Shown here: one piece after another, positions 46,937-56,137 of the stretch
How positions within the stretch are numbered: the stretch's first letter is position 1
How the letters are laid out: each line of letters opens with the position of its first letter
NCBI RefSeq assembly: GCF_927312905.1
Contig: NZ_CAKMHQ010000005.1
Coordinates: forward strand, 1 to 64,000
Length of the DNA: 64,000 nucleotides
DNA from: Candidatus Nitrotoga sp. 1052
GTDB lineage: Bacteria > Pseudomonadota > Gammaproteobacteria > Burkholderiales > Gallionellaceae
Direction of reading: 5' to 3'
Notes under the pieces: model-generated
Told to the model about the DNA's origin: nothing
Seen by the model: only the letters and a program-made list of their open reading frames with translations
The model's database searches: none
Position numbers and translations under genes: made by a program

Positions 46937-47953
46937 ATGCTAATTAATCCAAGCCCAATGAACGTATTGGATTACTGTAATGCGTTTATCGATGGAAGCA
47001 TTAAGGTTGATGCAAACTATCAACGGACAGACAAAGTATGGCCAGAAAAGGCAAAGCAATACCTAATTGAAACAATCATCTTAGGGTATCCAATCCCCAA
47101 GTTGTTCTTACATCAAAAAATCGATTTAAAATCTAAGAAATCAATAAAGTATGTTGTTGATGGTCAGCAAAGATCAAGAGCTATCATAGAGTACTTCACA
47201 GGGAAATATTCCATTTCCAACTCAACTTCCATTCCAGATATGGCAGGTAAATATTTCGATAGTCTCCATGAAGATTATCAAAATGCATTTTTGAGCTACT
47301 CATTGCCAATAGACCTTTTCGTGTCAGCGTCCAGAGAAGAGATTATTGAAACATTTAGACGAATAAATTCATACACAGTGCCTTTGAACGCTGAAGAAAA
47401 GAGACATGCAAATTATCAAGGCATTATGAAATGGTTTATTTATGACTTAGCTAGGAAATTCTCGGAAAAGCTCACTGTAATTGGAGCATTAACTGAGAAA
47501 AATCTATCTAGAATGGCGGATTTCAAATTCTTATCTGAAATTATTTTATTTCTTGATAGGGGCGAAATTGTAACAACAGGCGCGAAGCTATTAGATAGCT
47601 TGTACTCGAAGTATGACAATGATTTCCCGAAGATTAATTTCGTTAACGATAAGATTGAAGACTCTATGTCTGTGATATTTAAATGGGACTGGTTAGAGGG
47701 ATTAAATGTCGTCAAACCTTACATTTTACAAATGATCATATTATCAATTGCAAATAATCATGATCATATGCAATTTCTTCCAGAGTATCAGATCAGAGAG
47801 AATTTCTCACAATTATCAGAAGCAATAGAGTCAGATACCCACCCTCATCTCGATAAATTTGTCGCAGCCGCATCAAGAACTACGAATGACAAAGTCAGAA
47901 AAACGGTTATTTATGAATATGTAACTAGGGCAATGTATGAACCCTTGTCTTAA
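46937..47953 (+). CDS. DUF262 (ParB/DndB-like) domain protein
   Basis: 338 residues. The N-terminal half has the DUF262 signatures YQR (28-30), VVDGQQRSRAI (73-83) and FRRINSYTVPLN (140-151), as in GmrS/GmrD-type and other defence proteins, where the DGQQR motif is linked to NTP binding or hydrolysis. The C-terminal half is helical with no DUF1524 nuclease domain, so this is a stand-alone form. The last 17 bases overlap the next gene. ATG 46937 has AAGGA upstream. The gene is clearly richer in A+T than its neighbours, suggesting transfer. Confidence 0.88.
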   Translation: MLINPSPMNVLDYCNAFIDGSIKVDANYQRTDKVWPEKAKQYLIETIILGYPIPKLFLHQKIDLKSKKSIKYVVDGQQRSRAIIEYFTGKYSISNSTSIPDMAGKYFDSLHEDYQNAFLSYSLPIDLFVSASREEIIETFRRINSYTVPLNAEEKRHANYQGIMKWFIYDLARKFSEKLTVIGALTEKNLSRMADFKFLSEIILFLDRGEIVTTGAKLLDSLYSKYDNDFPKINFVNDKIEDSMSVIFKWDWLEGLNVVKPYILQMIILSIANNHDHMQFLPEYQIRENFSQLSEAIESDTHPHLDKFVAAASRTTNDKVRKTVIYEYVTRAMYEPLS

Positions 47954-48554
47954 TCTATCAGTTATTTCTGAAAAATTTAAGAAACGAATTACAAAGTTGC
48001 ATGTAGACGCAAAGTCTAATCCTGACAAAATTGAACGATATTGCATTTTCGCAATATCTCAGCTTAACAATTTTCTACGTGCGCATTTGCTCTCAATAAG
48101 ACTAGGTGCTGTTAACTCAAGAAATATTGCCCTTAGCTATCCTGTTACATATTTGTCAGATGATCAGATAATTGATGAGTTTATTCATCAGGGCTATCCC
48201 GGGAAATGGAAATCTGGGAAAGTGGGCACATGGAGCCTTAAGGATGAACCTGCATTCCACACGACAAGAGTATTTCTTTGCATCGTCTCAAAACTACATC
48301 CAACTAATGAACCCAATATACAAACCGCATTAATCGACTCATGGAAAATAGATGTCCTCAGGGAGGCAAGAAATTACTTTGCTCACCGATCAATTTATAC
48401 TGAAAAAAATGCTGTTGCAAAATCTTCTCAGCATTACACTGTGGGAGCAGTAAGAGCCACCGAGGTATTATTTCAATATGACGCAACCATAGCATCAACT
48501 GTACTAGACGATATTCATAATTATTTATTATCCTTTGCCGATGACATAAGCTAA
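47937..48554 (+). CDS. HEPN-like protein paired with DUF262
   Basis: 205 residues, mostly helical. The sequence EARNYFAHRS carries R145-N-Y-F-A-H150, the Rx4-6H ribonuclease motif of HEPN domains, placed in the last helical bundle as in that fold. Its ATG lies inside the DUF262 gene, so translation is coupled. It resembles the small HEPN proteins (MAE_28990 type, as I recall) encoded beside DUF262 genes. An RNA-cutting effector is inferred; the family match is by motif only. The gene is AT-rich like its partner. Confidence 0.65.
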   Translation: MNPCLNLSVISEKFKKRITKLHVDAKSNPDKIERYCIFAISQLNNFLRAHLLSIRLGAVNSRNIALSYPVTYLSDDQIIDEFIHQGYPGKWKSGKVGTWSLKDEPAFHTTRVFLCIVSKLHPTNEPNIQTALIDSWKIDVLREARNYFAHRSIYTEKNAVAKSSQHYTVGAVRATEVLFQYDATIASTVLDDIHNYLLSFADDIS

Positions 48555-48969
48555 AAACAAGGCAGTAGTAGTATAGTTTCCCAGTGCCCAGATTCATCAC
48601 CTCGGGCGCACCGCTTAAACCAAGTTCGCCATTGTTCGGCGAACGCTTCGCGGATTCAGCTTGTAGGTTTCATGGACTTAACCATGATTTTTATACTCAA
48701 AATTTATTACACTAGCAACAATGCATATTTCAAGCTTATTTTGCCAAGTCAGCAATAAACTTTGATAGAGACTGGATCTCAGCATCATTGGCGGTCAAGC
48801 CTCTTGCCGATATTTATCCAAATTCCCAGCCAAACGAGCGTTACTTGAATTTGATCGTCGCGTTGTTTTGATAGTGCGCAATGCAGACGGTAGTATGTAT
48901 ATCGGCAATGCTTGGTAGTGATGCCAGCAAAAATGCTAATATCCGCGCCTTATTTTTTGGTGGATTTCT
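48555..48969. other. Intergenic region downstream of the DUF262/HEPN pair
   Basis: 415 bases. A perfect stem GTTCGCC (48624-48630) / GGCGAAC (48638-48644) lies near the pair's 3' end. Two overlapping stop-bounded frames at about 48720-48918 have protein-like composition (for example FDRDWISASLAVKPLADI and RRVVLIVRNADGSMYIGN) but no start or family, so they may be relics. Confidence 0.4.
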
Positions 48970-49626
48970 ATGGCTAAGCGTTACGATTTGATTGTGTTCG
49001 ATTGGGATGGCACAGTGATGGACTCCACCGCAGTAATAGCAAGTTCGATCCAGGCTGCATGTCGGGATTTGGGCTTAACCGAGCCTAGCGATGTCGCTGC
49101 GAAGTATGTAATTGGCTTGGGGTTGAATGAGGCGCTGCGCCAAGCCGTGCCGGATTTGCAGGAGAGTCAGCGCGATGATCTAGTGGCACGTTACCGCCAT
49201 CATTTCCTTGCGCAGGGTGAGGCTATTCCATTGTTCGAGGGAGCGCAGCAGACAATTGCGGAGCTGCATGCTGCCGGGCACTGGCTGGCAGTGGCGACGG
49301 GCAAAAGCCGACAGGGATTAAAGCGGGCCATGCAAACCAGCGGGATGGAGTCTTACTTCCACGCTACCCGCACGGCAGACCAAACATTTTCCAAGCCGCA
49401 TCCAGCGATGCTGCTGGAAATTATGGATGAGCTTGGAGTTGCAGCGCAGCGTGTGCTGATGGTGGGCGATACCACGCATGATTTGCAAATGGCGCGTAAT
49501 GCTGGCGTGGACGCGATTGGTATGACGCACGGCGCGCATCCGGTAGATCAGTTGCGCGCTCTGGAACCGCTGGCGTTGCTGGACGATTTTGTCGGGTTGC
49601 GCGCATGGTTTAAAGAGTACGCCTGA
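48970..49626 (+). CDS. HAD-IA phosphatase (phosphoglycolate phosphatase-like)
   Basis: 218 residues. HAD motif I DWDGTVMDS (nucleophile Asp), cap domain, motif II ATGK, motif III KPHP and motif IV GDTTHD. Group IA enzymes dephosphorylate small molecules; phosphoglycolate or a nucleoside monophosphate is plausible. In relatives it often sits beside rluC and the S49 peptidase; here only the peptidase follows. ATG 48970 with GGTGG upstream. Confidence 0.9.
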   Translation: MAKRYDLIVFDWDGTVMDSTAVIASSIQAACRDLGLTEPSDVAAKYVIGLGLNEALRQAVPDLQESQRDDLVARYRHHFLAQGEAIPLFEGAQQTIAELHAAGHWLAVATGKSRQGLKRAMQTSGMESYFHATRTADQTFSKPHPAMLLEIMDELGVAAQRVLMVGDTTHDLQMARNAGVDAIGMTHGAHPVDQLRALEPLALLDDFVGLRAWFKEYA

Positions 49627-49634
49627 TATACTGG

Positions 49635-49777
49635 AGGGCAACTCTAAAAATTCAGATTTCGTTACAATACGTTGTTGCTCACAAAAAATGTTTCCTTACA
49701 TATCAATTATATGCTGCGCCAACATTTTTTATTCGCGCCTAGTCTTGTTTAGAACTCTTAATTTTTAGAGGTGCCCT
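49635..49777. mobile_element. MITE-like inverted-repeat element
   Basis: The ends AGGGCAACTCTAAAAATT (49635-49652) and its counterpart near 49760-49777 form 22-bp terminal inverted repeats with 20 matches. Inside, AAAAAATGTT (49683-49692) and AACATTTTTT (49721-49730) form a perfect 10-bp inverted repeat, so the 143-base element folds into a long hairpin. It has no coding capacity. No clean target duplication is visible, so the ends may be off by a few bases. Confidence 0.6.
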
Positions 49778-49805
49778 GGGTGCAGTTTTTTATTGAGGAA
49801 TAATT

Positions 49806-50753
49806 ATGTCAGAACAAAACAATAACTGGGAACGCGGCGTGCTGGAGAAGCTCGCTATGTCGGCCATTCAGGAGCAGCGCCGGGCGCGCCACTGGAGTAT
49901 TTTTTTCAAGGTGCTGACGTTTGGCTATCTCTGCATTTTGCTATTCCTGTTTATGGGCTGGATAGGCAAATCCGAGTTGCCATTAACTGGCAAGCACACC
50001 GCGCTGGTGGAAATGCATGGCGTGATCGCGGCAGAGACCGCAGCCAATGCCGATAGCGTTATGACCAGCCTGCAGGATGCATTCAAGGATAGTCACACGC
50101 AAGGGGTGATTCTGCGAATGGATAGCCCCGGCGGTAGTCCGGTGCAATCGGGTAATATTAACGATGAAATCCACCGTTTGCGTGCCAAGTACCCAAAGAT
50201 CCCGTTGTATGTAGTAATTGAAGATATATGCGCTTCCGGCTGTTATTACGTGGCGGCGGCGGCGGACAAGATTTTTGTCAATAAAGCGAGTTTGGTTGGG
50301 TCAATCGGTGTGTTGATGGATAGTTTTGGCTTTACTGGCACGATGGAAAAGCTAGGGGTGGAGCGCCGCTTGATGACGGCGGGCGAGAACAAGGGTTTTA
50401 TGGATCCATTTTCGCCAGTTAATGTGGGACAGCAGGAACATGCTAAAAATATGCTCGCCGAAATTCACCAGCAATTTATTGAGGTAGTGAAACAAGGACG
50501 CGGCAAGCGTCTGAAGGAATCACCCGATATATTCAGTGGCTTGATCTGGACCGGTCAAAAGAGCATTGAGCTGGGCTTGGCGGATGGCATGGGCAGTATG
50601 GATAGCGTGGCGCGCGATGTGATCAAGGCAGAGAACATTGTCGATTTCACTACCCACGAAGGTATCGCTGAGCGGCTCGCCAAGCGTTTCGGTGCGGGGG
50701 TGGCGAGCGCTTTCCCGGGTGTATCTACACAGACTGGCATTAAATTTCGTTAA
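49806..50753 (+). CDS. sppA: S49-family peptidase (short SppA type)
   Basis: 315 residues. One membrane anchor (about 33-53), then the S49 domain with the nucleophile in ICASGCYYVA (Ser144) and the probable general-base Lys196 in GENKGFMDPF; the DSPGGSP oxyanion region is at 106-112. It would digest leftover signal peptides or membrane proteins on the periplasmic side. TTGAGGAA ribosome-binding site and ATG 49806. Confidence 0.92.
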   Translation: MSEQNNNWERGVLEKLAMSAIQEQRRARHWSIFFKVLTFGYLCILLFLFMGWIGKSELPLTGKHTALVEMHGVIAAETAANADSVMTSLQDAFKDSHTQGVILRMDSPGGSPVQSGNINDEIHRLRAKYPKIPLYVVIEDICASGCYYVAAAADKIFVNKASLVGSIGVLMDSFGFTGTMEKLGVERRLMTAGENKGFMDPFSPVNVGQQEHAKNMLAEIHQQFIEVVKQGRGKRLKESPDIFSGLIWTGQKSIELGLADGMGSMDSVARDVIKAENIVDFTTHEGIAERLAKRFGAGVASAFPGVSTQTGIKFR

Positions 50754-50764
50754 ACAAGACACCT

Positions 50765-51394
50765 TTAAAAATTGTGCGCCTTCAATAGAGGTTTCAGTTT
50801 GGCCAGAATGGTCTGGAGGATTTGCGCTTGCGCCGACGCTATGGGGTGCAAGTTGTCGGCCTGAAATTGGTCCGGCAAAACATTTTCAAGCATGAACGGA
50901 ACCAGCTCTATATGGTGGCGCTGCGCCAGCCGGGAAAAGAGCGCCTTGAATTGATCCGTGTAGTTTTTGCCATAATTGGGCGGTAACTGAATTCCCACTA
51001 ACAGCACTTTTCTGTTGCCTTGGCGTGATTGTTGGATAATAGCGCTGAGATTACTTTCGATATCGGCGATAGGCGTACCGCGCAGGCCGTCATTGGCACC
51101 CAGTTCCAGAATGACAATGTTGGGGGAATGTTGACGCAAGGCTTGGGCAATGCGCTGCCGTCCGCCAATGGTTGTTTCGCCGCTGATGCTGGCGTTAACA
51201 ACTTTATATTGTGGATGGCTGCGTTGTAACTCTTGCTGCAACAGGTTGACCCAGCCCGATGCCCGTGGAATGCCATATGCCGCAGAGAGACTATCGCCAA
51301 ACACCAGTATGGTTTGTTGTTGCGCGCCACTCACCCCAGACAGCAGGCAACACACACATAATAAAACTGATTGAAAGAAAGTAGGAAATTTCAT
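50765..51394 (-). CDS. tesA: Arylesterase/thioesterase TesA (SGNH hydrolase)
   Basis: 209 residues from ATG 51392-51394. Signal peptide 1-23 (SVLLCVCCLLSGVSGA), then GDSLSAAYG (nucleophile Ser35), GANDGLRG and the DNLHP block with Asp and His. A periplasmic multifunctional esterase, thioesterase and lysophospholipase. Its start codon overlaps that of ybbA on the other strand (shared CATG). The tesA/ybbAP head-to-head order is as in E. coli. Frames beyond the start codon belong to ybbA. Confidence 0.93.
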   Translation of the reverse strand: MKFPTFFQSVLLCVCCLLSGVSGAQQQTILVFGDSLSAAYGIPRASGWVNLLQQELQRSHPQYKVVNASISGETTIGGRQRIAQALRQHSPNIVILELGANDGLRGTPIADIESNLSAIIQQSRQGNRKVLLVGIQLPPNYGKNYTDQFKALFSRLAQRHHIELVPFMLENVLPDQFQADNLHPIASAQAQILQTILAKLKPLLKAHNF

Positions 51395-52061
51395 GGCGTC
51401 TATTTTGCGGGCAATGAATCTGGGTAAGCAAGTAGAAAGTGGTGGCCAGCCTCTTGTTATCTTGCACGAGGTTAGTTTTTCCGTCGAGCCGGGCGACAGC
51501 CTTGCTATTCTGGGTGCGTCCGGTTCCGGTAAGTCCACTCTATTGGGATTGTTAGCCGGACTGGATGTGCCCAGTAGCGGTACAGTGTACCTCGACGGGG
51601 TTGATATTTTTTCTTTCGATGAGGATGAACGCGCGCGTTTGCGTGGTCGTCTGGCAGGTTTTGTTTTCCAATCATTTCAGTTGTTGCCAGCTTTGACCGC
51701 GCTGGAAAACGTGATGCTGCCGCTGGAATTGCACGGCGCGTCCGATGCGCGCGAGCGTGCAACAGCTGCCCTGCAGCGCGTGGGACTGGCCGCGCGCCTG
51801 AGTCACTTACCCAAACATTTGTCCGGCGGCGAGCAACAGCGCGTGGCGATGGCGCGTGCATTTGTCGTGCAGCCGAAAATCCTGTTCGCAGACGAACCTA
51901 CAGGCAATCTCGACGCTGCCACTGGCGGCCAGATCATTGATCTGATGCTGGAGTTAAACGGCGCGCAGGGCACCACGCTTATATTAGTTACTCATGATGA
52001 AGTGCTGGCGCAACAGTGTGGTCGGCAGTTGCACTTGGCGGCAGGACGGATTGTGCCGTGA
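51393..52061 (+). CDS. ybbA: ABC transporter ATP-binding protein YbbA (LolD-like)
   Basis: 222 residues. Walker A GASGSGKST, Q-loop FVFQSFQLLP, signature LSGGEQQR, Walker B ILFADEPTG, H-loop VTHD. Partner of the large permease that follows with a 4-base overlap. MacB/LolD-type families act on lipoproteins, lipids or efflux; the YbbAP substrate is not established. ATG 51393 with TAGGAA upstream. Confidence 0.94.
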   Translation: MASILRAMNLGKQVESGGQPLVILHEVSFSVEPGDSLAILGASGSGKSTLLGLLAGLDVPSSGTVYLDGVDIFSFDEDERARLRGRLAGFVFQSFQLLPALTALENVMLPLELHGASDARERATAALQRVGLAARLSHLPKHLSGGEQQRVAMARAFVVQPKILFADEPTGNLDAATGGQIIDLMLELNGAQGTTLILVTHDEVLAQQCGRQLHLAAGRIVP

Positions 52062-54520
52062 ATACATTGCATTTGTCATGGCTCATGCTGCGGCGGGACT
52101 GGCGCACTGGAGAATGGCGCGTGCTGCTTATCGCTTTAGTGCTGGCAGTGGGCAGCATTGCTACCGTGGGGTTGTTTGCCAACCGGGTTGGCTTGGCCCT
52201 GCAGCAGGAAGCTACTAGCCTTTTGGGTGCCGATCTGCGCCTTGTCGCAACACATCCATTCCCGCCAGCTTATCGGGCAGCAGCACTGCAACGGAGTCTG
52301 CGCGTGGTCGAGGTTGCGACTTTTCCCAGCATGGTGGTTTACGGCCAACAAAACGTGCTGGCGGAAATTCAGGCGGTGGGAGAGGGCTATCCGCTGCGCG
52401 GCAAAATTCAAATTGACGATGGCACGCCACATGTTGCGCAAGGTATACCTACGCCCGGCACGGTGTGGGCGGATAAGCGTTTGCTGCAACGCATGGGATT
52501 GCAGCTGGGTAATGAAGTTGTCATCGGCGCACTGCGTCTGCGCGTGGCTGCGCGCGTGGTACGTGACGTGGATCAGTCTGTCGGTTTCGCCAGTTTTGCA
52601 CCACGTGTGCTGATAAATGCAGCCGATCTGCCTGCTAGCGGCCTGATTCAACCTGGCAGCCGTATCAGCTACAGAATACTATTCGCAGGTGATTCGGCAC
52701 AGCTTGCCAACTTGCGTGCCTGGCTGAAAGGACGGCTGGTAGCAGGTGAAAAACTGGAGGACGTGCGCGATGCGCGTCCGGAAATTCGAACTGCGCTGGA
52801 GCGTGCCGAACATTTTTTAGGACTGGCGGCGCTTACTGCCGTAGTGTTGGCAGGTGTTGCTATGGCGCTGGCCGCGAGCCATTTCATCATGCGCCATCTT
52901 GACACCTGCGCCATGATGCGCTGTTTGGGGGCAACGCAGACGCAGGTATTGCGAATTTTTATGTACCAGTTTTTGCTGCTGGGCGTATTTGCCGTTCTGT
53001 TGGGTGGCTTGCTCGGTTACGCGGCTCAATCTGCACTGGTGCAGTCCATAGAGACCATGCGTGAGGCTGCTTTGCCGCCGCCGGGTTGGCTGCCATTGTG
53101 GCAGGCTGCAGCCAGCGGTATGGCGCTCCTGTTTGGATTTGCTTTCTTGCCGTTGTGGCAGTTGAAAAGAGTGTCGCCGTTACGCGTTATCCGCCGTGAA
53201 TTGGGTATGCCCCCGGCGCGTACCGGTTTGCTGTATGTGTCAGGCGCTGCTGTGCTGAGCGTGCTATTTCTGTGGCAGGCCGGTTCACTCAAGCTGGGAT
53301 TGACCGTGTTGGCGGGCTTGACAGCTGGCATGCTGCTGTTTGGTCTGCTGGCATGGCTTGCCGTGCGCACTTTGACATGGCTACCCCTGCGCGGGAGTCA
53401 TGCCTTTGCGAATTTGGCCAGGCACGGGCGCACTAATGCGCTGCAAATTGTGGCACTAAGTTTAGGCGGCATGGCCTTGCTGCTGCTTACCTTTGTGCGT
53501 GCCGACCTGTTGGAAAGTTGGCGTGGGCGCATGCCGCCGGATGCGCCGAATCGCTTTATTGTCAACATCCAGCCCGATCAGCGCGCCGCGATAAAAAATT
53601 TCTTCACACAGCAGCAATTACCTGCGCCACAATTATTTCCCATGGTGCGTGGGCGGCTGATAGCAATCAACAACCACGCAATCAGTGGGAACAATTACCT
53701 CGAGGCGCGTGCCCGAGCGCTTGTGGAACGCGAGTTCAACCTATCCTGGTCAGATCACCTGCCAACTGATAATGCCTTGGTACAGGGTGCATGGTGGGAG
53801 CAGGGCGCATCATCGGTGTTGTCGGTGGAAGAAGGGATAGCCAAAACGTTGGGTATCAACATGGGCGACACCTTGACTTACGATGTGGCGGGCAGCCCGT
53901 TCAGTGCGCAAGTGGTAAACCTGCGCAAGGTCCAGTGGGATTCCATGCAGGTGAATTTTTACGTGATCACTGCGTCCGATATGCTGAAAGATTATCCGGC
54001 TAGCTACTTGACCAGCTTCTATTTGCCAGCTGATAAGGCGCAGGCAAGCGATGCGTTGATCAAAGCCTTCCCCAACCTGCTACTGATAGATACCGATGCA
54101 GTGATCGAACAAGTCCGCCAAATCATGGATCAGATAGCCCAAACCATGAGCGCGGTCTTCCTGTTTACCCTGTTGAGCGGCTTGGCTGTGCTATATGCCG
54201 CGCTGCTCGCTACGCAAGATGAACGCATTCATCAGGCCGCCATCCTGCGCACATTGGGAGCCGACAGCCGCTATTTGCGGCGATTGCACCTGACCGAGTT
54301 TGCCGTGCTGGGCGCATTGAGTGGCCTGTTCGCAGCAGCAGGTGGGACCTTGCTGGGTTGGGTGCTGGCAATCAAAGTACTGGAAATTCCTTATCATTCA
54401 AGCGCGTTAATCTGGTTGGTTGGCGTGAGCGGCGGGATTGTTACGGTGACCTTGGCAGGATGGTTGGCTACGCGGCGCGTGGCGCAGATGTCGCCGCTAC
54501 AGGTGTTGCAATCTGTTTAA
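52058..54520 (+). CDS. ybbP: FtsX-type ABC permease YbbP
   Basis: 820 residues, with the GTG at 52058 overlapping the ybbA stop (GTGA); a longer frame from 52016 lies inside ybbA and is rejected. It has two FtsX/MacB repeats: an N-terminal membrane segment (about 18-38), a periplasmic domain, three helices near 258-375, further segments around 385-485, a second periplasmic domain (about 495-690) and three C-terminal helices. It forms the membrane part of the YbbAP exporter-like machine. Confidence 0.92.
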   Translation: MNTLHLSWLMLRRDWRTGEWRVLLIALVLAVGSIATVGLFANRVGLALQQEATSLLGADLRLVATHPFPPAYRAAALQRSLRVVEVATFPSMVVYGQQNVLAEIQAVGEGYPLRGKIQIDDGTPHVAQGIPTPGTVWADKRLLQRMGLQLGNEVVIGALRLRVAARVVRDVDQSVGFASFAPRVLINAADLPASGLIQPGSRISYRILFAGDSAQLANLRAWLKGRLVAGEKLEDVRDARPEIRTALERAEHFLGLAALTAVVLAGVAMALAASHFIMRHLDTCAMMRCLGATQTQVLRIFMYQFLLLGVFAVLLGGLLGYAAQSALVQSIETMREAALPPPGWLPLWQAAASGMALLFGFAFLPLWQLKRVSPLRVIRRELGMPPARTGLLYVSGAAVLSVLFLWQAGSLKLGLTVLAGLTAGMLLFGLLAWLAVRTLTWLPLRGSHAFANLARHGRTNALQIVALSLGGMALLLLTFVRADLLESWRGRMPPDAPNRFIVNIQPDQRAAIKNFFTQQQLPAPQLFPMVRGRLIAINNHAISGNNYLEARARALVEREFNLSWSDHLPTDNALVQGAWWEQGASSVLSVEEGIAKTLGINMGDTLTYDVAGSPFSAQVVNLRKVQWDSMQVNFYVITASDMLKDYPASYLTSFYLPADKAQASDALIKAFPNLLLIDTDAVIEQVRQIMDQIAQTMSAVFLFTLLSGLAVLYAALLATQDERIHQAAILRTLGADSRYLRRLHLTEFAVLGALSGLFAAAGGTLLGWVLAIKVLEIPYHSSALIWLVGVSGGIVTVTLAGWLATRRVAQMSPLQVLQSV

Positions 54521-54788
54521 GCAAAGACGTGGAAATTGAAAAACGAATAATCGCCTCGGACTAAGTGTCACGTCAACTGCTGGTTGCTCTCATCTATCTG
54601 AAGAGAAAGGCAGTTTCAACAGGCAATTGCGATATAGCCATTTCAAAAGCCGGTACCGAGCCAATCTGGAGTCAGCGTGCTCAATGCGATTGCGCTTCCC
54701 GCCTCATACTTCGGATACCAGCTTTTGAAAAGTGCTTTTGCGACTGTGCAAAACCTGTACGAATAAAAGCACTAATAAAGAAAATCCC

Positions 54789-55874
54789 ATGAAAAAACTA
54801 ATTATCACTATCGCAGTGATTGCTACACTTGCAGGTGGCTTTGCCCACGCAGAAGATAAAAAACCAGATACCGCGTTAACCTTTAACGGTTATGCAGAAA
54901 CATACTATAGCTACGATTTTAATAAACCAATCAATAACACTAAGCCACCATTTATTTACAGCTATAACAAAAATAATGAAGTTTCAGTGAATTTGGCTTT
55001 TGTGAAAGGATCGTACAACACAGATACTGTCAGAGCTAATCTCGCATTAGCCGGTGGTAGCTATATGAATTCTAATTATGCATCTGAGCCTGGCGTGTTG
55101 AATAATATCTATGAAAGCAATGTTGGCCTGAAGCTTTCTAAAAAAAATAACCTGTGGTTTGATGCTGGTGTTTTTTCTTCGCATATAGGTTTTGAAAGTG
55201 CGATTGGTAAAGACAATTGGACTTTGACCAGAAGCATAGGAGCAGATAACACACCTTATTATGAAACTGGCGCCAAAATCAGTTATACGTCAGAGAATGA
55301 TGTATGGTTTGTGAGTGCATTAGTTCTGAATGGTTGGCAACATATTCAACGCGTTGAAGGAAACTCTTCCCCTTCATTTGGTACGCAGGTTACTTATAAG
55401 CCTTCCGCAAAAGTAACTTTGAATTGGAGCACATTTATTGGAAACGACAAACCTGATAATGATAAGAAAATGCGTTATTTCAATGATTTTTATGGAATTT
55501 TTCAGCTAAATAATCAGTTTGCCGCAATATTTGGTTTTGATATTGGAGCCGAACAAAAAAATAAGGGCTCATCAGCCATGAATACGTGGGTCAACCCATC
55601 GGTTATCTTGAAATATACGCCAACAGCAAAAACTGCTATCGCGATCAGAGCTGAATATTATGATGATAAAAATGGGGTAATCATCTCAACTGGCACGTCT
55701 AATGGTTTTAAAACATGGGGCTTTTCGACCAATTTTGACTATACCATTGCAAAAAATATTGTGTGGAGAGCAGAAGTTAGAACATTGAATAGTAAAGATG
55801 CTATTTTCACAAAGAATAATAATATGGTTAACGGCGATGCTTTTGTGACGACGGCATTGGCTATAAGTTTCTGA
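54789..55874 (+). CDS. Outer-membrane beta-barrel protein (porin-like)
   Basis: 361 residues from ATG 54789. Signal peptide 1-21 (MKKLIITIAVIATLAGGFAHA). The mature part alternates hydrophobic and polar residues in strands (GYAETYYSYDF, KTWGFSTNFDYTI) and ends in Phe after AISF, the usual outer-membrane sorting end. It resembles the BBP2/porin-like beta-barrels. Base composition is AT-richer than the flanks, suggesting recent transfer or a specialised gene. Upstream codons (from 54732) are not protein-like. Substrate unknown. Confidence 0.8.
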   Translation: MKKLIITIAVIATLAGGFAHAEDKKPDTALTFNGYAETYYSYDFNKPINNTKPPFIYSYNKNNEVSVNLAFVKGSYNTDTVRANLALAGGSYMNSNYASEPGVLNNIYESNVGLKLSKKNNLWFDAGVFSSHIGFESAIGKDNWTLTRSIGADNTPYYETGAKISYTSENDVWFVSALVLNGWQHIQRVEGNSSPSFGTQVTYKPSAKVTLNWSTFIGNDKPDNDKKMRYFNDFYGIFQLNNQFAAIFGFDIGAEQKNKGSSAMNTWVNPSVILKYTPTAKTAIAIRAEYYDDKNGVIISTGTSNGFKTWGFSTNFDYTIAKNIVWRAEVRTLNSKDAIFTKNNNMVNGDAFVTTALAISF

Positions 55875-56137
55875 TGAGATCATTGGCCTTTATGATAAAA
55901 AATCGTAGGTAATAATGCCGCCTTAACTTTAGACATTTAGCATTCGACCTTATGTCACTCAAACAGTGTCGCAATTAAAGATAAAATGACAGTAATTTTT
56001 ATTGCTTCCTAAGAGCAACGCCGGCTCCGACCCATCAGGGACTGAAAAGTTGCGCTTGTCGCGTTACTATCCAGCGCGGGGAACAGATGCTGCTGCAGCA
56101 TTAAAAAAATTCCGTTTACTCAAAATTTCGGACACCC

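Noticed and set aside
49635-49777. Plain terminator instead of a mobile element
   Set aside because: The internal AAAAAATGTT/AACATTTTTT pair may terminate transcripts, but the 22-bp outer repeats extend well beyond a terminator and resemble IS ends, so MITE-like is preferred.
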